Positions 5,147 through 7,665 of a stretch of 7,665 bases of DNA are shown piece by piece. The stretch's first letter is position 1. Every line of letters starts with the position of its first letter. Position numbers and translations under genes: made by a program. The stretch spans positions 1 to 7,665 of the forward strand of contig JAISTL010000127.1 of the NCBI GenBank assembly GCA_031272615.1. Direction: 5' to 3'. Below the pieces are notes generated by a model. The model was given only the letters and a program-made list of their open reading frames with translations, made no database searches and was not told where the DNA came from. This DNA comes from Methylobacteriaceae bacterium. Lineage in GTDB: Bacteria; Pseudomonadota; Alphaproteobacteria; Rhizobiales; Beijerinckiaceae.

Positions 5147-6448
5147 ATGTATTCCGCACGCGAAACCATCGAAAAAACCATCAACCGGATTGTGTTGAGA
5201 AGTTCCCGATCCGAAGTGTTTACCCGGGTCTACGACGAGATGGCGCGGGTGGAAGCTGCCGCCGCCGATTCCCGTTCCCGGGCCGGGTATTCACTGGGTC
5301 CACTGGACGGCGTTCTGGTCTCGGTCAAGGATTCCTTCGACATTCAGGGCGAAGCCACCACCGCCGGCTCGAAAACACGCCGCGACGCCCCGCTGGCCCG
5401 GGAAGATGCGGTGGTCGTCAAGCGTCTGCGACGGGCGGGCGCGGTCGTCGTCGGCAAAACCAACATGTCGGAGTTCGCCTTCACCGGCCTGGGCATCAAC
5501 CCGAATTTCGGCACACCGGAAAACGCTCTTGACCTGATGCGCGTTCCCGGCGGTTCTTCCGCCGGCGCCGCCGTGTCCGTCGCCGAAGACACATCCGTGA
5601 TTGCCGTCGGCACCGACACCGGCGGCTCGGTGCGCATTCCGGCGTCGTTCAATGGTGTTGTCGGCTTCAAACCGAGTGTCGGCCGCATCCCGACCGACGG
5701 AGTGTTTCCCCTCTCCTATAGCCTGGATACCGTCGGCCCGTTGGCGCGCACGGTGCAGAGCTGCGCCGACGCCGACGCCGTGATGGCCGGAACCGAACCC
5801 GCCCCCCTGCCCGACATCTCCCTGAGCGGCCTGAGCATCGCCGTGCCGCGCGGCTTGCTGTTCACTGACTCCGATGCCGCGGTGCTGGAAGGCTTCGAGC
5901 GTTGCCTGTCGCTGCTTTCCGCCGCCGGCGCCAAAATATCGGACATCACCGTTGACGACCTGCTCGACGCGAAGACACGCAGCCTCGGCCCCCATACCAT
6001 CGCCTCGATGGAGGCTTGCGCTTTTTTGCAACCGTATCTGGAACGCCAGAAGGAGGCGATGGACCCCATCGTCCATGCCGGATTGTCGCGCGGTCTCGCC
6101 GCCCCGGCCACTGCTTATATCCTCGCCATGCGCCGCCGCGCCGAGCTGGTGGAGGAGATGCAAAAGCGCCTCCTGTCCGTCCATCTTGTGGCGCTGCCGA
6201 CAACGCCCATCCTCGCACCGTTGAAAAAACCGCTGATCGATGACCCGGACCTCGCCGTGACCACCGATGACCTTATTCTGCGCAACGCCTCGGTGGCCAA
6301 CTATTTCAACATGACGGCAATCAGCCTGCCGATGCCGCGCATGACCTTCCCGTCCGGTTTCATGCTGATGGCGCGGCACAACGCTGACCCGTTCCTCCTC
6401 GCCGCCGCCAGGGCGGTGGAGAGCCTGTTCTTCGACAACGACGGATAA
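5147..6448 (+). CDS. Amidase-signature family hydrolase
   Basis: 433 aa, probably cytoplasmic as no signal peptide is seen. The amidase-signature family hydrolyses amide bonds with a Lys-cisSer-Ser triad. All three are visible: Lys61 in LVSVKDSFDIQG, Ser137 in PGGSSAGAAVSVA, and nucleophile Ser161 in GTDTGGSVRIPAS; the 24-residue gap between the serines equals that in fatty acid amide hydrolase. The N-terminal helix (residues 2-40) and the region DGVFPLSYSLDTVGPLART also fit. At 433 aa it is somewhat shorter than GatA (about 480), and no gatC or gatB neighbour is seen, so a tRNA amidotransferase subunit is unlikely; the substrate is unknown. ATG at 5147 was chosen because the family domain begins there; it has only a weak purine stretch (GAGCGAGA) upstream. 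An in-frame TTG at 5027 would add 40 residues without family resemblance. Confidence 0.92.
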   Translation: MYSARETIEKTINRIVLRSSRSEVFTRVYDEMARVEAAAADSRSRAGYSLGPLDGVLVSVKDSFDIQGEATTAGSKTRRDAPLAREDAVVVKRLRRAGAVVVGKTNMSEFAFTGLGINPNFGTPENALDLMRVPGGSSAGAAVSVAEDTSVIAVGTDTGGSVRIPASFNGVVGFKPSVGRIPTDGVFPLSYSLDTVGPLARTVQSCADADAVMAGTEPAPLPDISLSGLSIAVPRGLLFTDSDAAVLEGFERCLSLLSAAGAKISDITVDDLLDAKTRSLGPHTIASMEACAFLQPYLERQKEAMDPIVHAGLSRGLAAPATAYILAMRRRAELVEEMQKRLLSVHLVALPTTPILAPLKKPLIDDPDLAVTTDDLILRNASVANYFNMTAISLPMPRMTFPSGFMLMARHNADPFLLAAARAVESLFFDNDG

Positions 6449-6639
6449 GGGCTGGTGGACGGGGTGGACGCGGTGAACTCATCTGCCTGCTCCGCCGGTT
6501 GATGTGTCCATGGCCGGTGGGCGGCGCCCGGGCGCGGACGCCTCGGCCTGGAGACCGCCTGCACCACCGCGACGCTTGCCGGCTGCGCCGGGTTCAGCAT
6601 GCGGTTCTGAGCCCCGAGCCGGACATCGCGGCGGGCGCT
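6449..6639. other. Convergent gap between amidase and cysQ
   Basis: This 191-base GC-rich stretch has no credible gene. It contains a perfect 12-base palindrome GCGCCCGGGCGC (6524-6535) but no stem followed by a T tract on either strand, so no intrinsic terminator can be named. Confidence 0.5.
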
Positions 6640-7476
6640 TCAGTATTCGCCGAACTTCTCCCGGATGGAGGCGGGAAGCCGCACCCGGGGCTTGAAGGCC
6701 GGATCGCCCAGCGCCGCAAATGCGCCGCTGCGATAATCCCCCGGCGTGCGCCCATAGGGCAGCGGTTCGCCGCCGCTCCCGAACAACACGCCGCCCGCCC
6801 GTTCAAGGATGAGCCCGCCGGCGGCGGTATCCCATTCCATGGTCGGGCGGCAACGGATATAGACATCCGCCTGCCCCTCGGCCAGCCAGCAGAATTTGAC
6901 GGCCGATGAAGCGACCCGCCGCCGGATGATCGGCAACGCCGCCATGATGTTTTCTTCTTCGTCGTCTCTGTGGCGGCGGCTCACCAGGGCAACTCCGCCT
7001 TCCGCCGGCATTTTCCGGGCGCTGATCCGCTTCCATTCCGGCGGCGCGCCGTCCGGGAGCCGGGCCGTCCGGGCGGTTTCCCCGGCAATCCACACATCAT
7101 CCGTTTCCGGCGCGGCAATGGCGGCGGCAACAGGGGTTCCGTCTTCAATCAGCGCGATATTGACGGTATATTCCCCTTCGGGGCGGATATAGTCCCGGGT
7201 GCCGTCCAGCGGGTCCACCAGAAAGAAGAAGCCGCGCCCGCCCACGCGTGTTTCCCGTTCCTCCGAGACAACGGGAACCTGCGGAAACGCCTGTGACAAC
7301 ATATCGAGAATAAGGGCTTCCGAATGTTTGTCCGCGTCGGTCACCGGGCTGCCGTCCTCCTTGTAACGGATGGAACCGATGTCCCGGCGCATCGTCCGGA
7401 GCAGCCGCCCGGCGCCAACGGCGATACCGGCCAGTTCCTCGGAAAGGGAATCGGCGGAAGAACGGGAAAGGATCAT
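6640..7476 (-). CDS. cysQ: 3'(2'),5'-bisphosphate nucleotidase, CysQ-type (inositol monophosphatase superfamily)
   Basis: 278 aa. CysQ removes the 3'-phosphate from 3'-phosphoadenosine 5'-phosphate (and PAPS), clearing a toxic by-product of sulfate assimilation and of phosphopantetheine transfer; it needs Mg2+ and acts at the cytoplasm or inner membrane. Seen: KEDGSPVTDAD (39-49), SEE (71-73), the metal signature DPLDGTRDYI (88-97), GEYTVNIALI (101-110), the CysQ-like SSAVKFCWLAEGQADVYIR (190-208) and second signature EWDTAAGG (214-221). All metal ligands look intact. Start: ATG at 7476 has GGAG (7484-7487) seven bases upstream and overlaps the upstream gene's stop as ATGA, so translational coupling is likely. 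An ATG at 7494 would add six residues but lacks a good ribosome site. Other inositol-phosphatase relatives are less likely given the SSAVKF and EWDTAAG wording. Confidence 0.9.
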   Translation of the reverse strand: MILSRSSADSLSEELAGIAVGAGRLLRTMRRDIGSIRYKEDGSPVTDADKHSEALILDMLSQAFPQVPVVSEERETRVGGRGFFFLVDPLDGTRDYIRPEGEYTVNIALIEDGTPVAAAIAAPETDDVWIAGETARTARLPDGAPPEWKRISARKMPAEGGVALVSRRHRDDEEENIMAALPIIRRRVASSAVKFCWLAEGQADVYIRCRPTMEWDTAAGGLILERAGGVLFGSGGEPLPYGRTPGDYRSGAFAALGDPAFKPRVRLPASIREKFGEY

Positions 7477-7665
7477 GTAGCGGCTCCGCACCATCGTTGG
7501 AAGAAGAGTTCTCCGGCTTCATCGCGCGGCGCGTTCCGGGGCCGGACCCGGCAGGGAATGGCCTGTTCCGCCTGCTCGAACTCCTCCTCCATGAACCCGG
7601 CGAAACCGGCGGGCATCGGGCCGGTTGCCGGTTCCCGCGTCACGGCCTTTTCCTTCAGCAGAGCC
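7473..7665 (-). CDS. C-terminal end of an unrecognised protein, coupled to cysQ (runs off right edge)
   Basis: Only the last 63 codons are present. The frame is open to the window edge, has high G/C at third positions like the neighbouring enzymes, and ends in TGA overlapping the cysQ ATG by four bases (ATGA), which marks it as the upstream gene of the same operon. The peptide includes LLKEKAVTREPATGPMPAGF, an acidic stretch FMEEEFEQAEQ (residues 24-34), a basic run CRVRPRNAPRDEAG and the ending FFQRWCGAAT. I cannot assign a family; it has no transmembrane segment or known motif in this part. Confidence 0.7.
   Translation of the reverse strand, partial: ALLKEKAVTREPATGPMPAGFAGFMEEEFEQAEQAIPCRVRPRNAPRDEAGELFFQRWCGAAT

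Noticed and set aside
6524..6535. Palindrome GCGCCCGGGCGC as a terminator
   Set aside because: It is too short to form a stable stem with a loop, has no T tract, and is expected occasionally in DNA of this composition.
6301..6600. Minus-strand open frame across the end of the amidase
   Set aside because: Low-complexity Pro/Ser/Ala/Arg composition typical of a shadow of GC-rich coding sequence; it overlaps the well-supported amidase.
1..7665. CRISPR arrays, insertion sequences, tRNA or rRNA genes, phage or toxin-antitoxin modules
   Set aside because: I looked for regularly spaced repeats, transposase motifs, terminal inverted repeats and tRNA-like folds and saw none that can be supported.

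Overview
The window looks like chromosomal DNA of a GC-rich alphaproteobacterium, most likely a Rhodospirillales-type organism with some anaerobic metabolism. The best pointers are a chorismate mutase with a long C-terminal extension, a form I associate with that order, a CysQ-type phosphatase, and the start of a large acyl-CoA dehydratase activase of the kind common in anaerobes. This placement is inferred from protein families and composition only; there is no rRNA or other phylogenetic marker here.

Layout, left to right. (1) Positions 1-339, minus strand: N-terminal 113 residues of a 2-hydroxyacyl-CoA dehydratase activase-type ATPase, running off the left edge. (2) 340-969: about 630 bases with no convincing gene, but with a tandem pair of 13-bp dyads (a strong operator candidate) and an AT-rich hairpin. 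(3) 970-2155, plus strand: two consecutive small lipoproteins that are clearly paralogues of each other and of unknown function, with a possible terminator between them. (4) 2156-2340: a short convergent gap rich in hairpins. (5) 2341-3759, minus: a dicarboxylate transporter of the DASS family resembling plastid 2-oxoglutarate/malate translocators, with paired direct repeats in its upstream region. (6) 4024-4869, minus: chorismate mutase with a C-terminal extension. (7) 4870-5146: a divergent intergenic region with candidate promoters and, on the amidase side, two mutually exclusive hairpins in the probable leader. (8) 5147-6448, plus: an amidase-signature hydrolase with an intact Lys-Ser-Ser triad. 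(9) 6449-6639: convergent gap. (10) 6640-7476, minus: CysQ-type 3'(2'),5'-bisphosphate nucleotidase, whose ATG overlaps the stop codon of an unrecognised gene (7473-7665, partial at the right edge).

The genes do not form one pathway. They read as single genes or short operons: carboxylate uptake (DASS), aromatic amino acid synthesis (chorismate mutase), amide hydrolysis (amidase) and sulfur/nucleotide housekeeping (CysQ). Only the cysQ pair is visibly translationally coupled. I do not see a new defence, mobile or biosynthetic system. The least explained items are the tandem lipoprotein paralogues and the operator-like repeats before the activase and the transporter.
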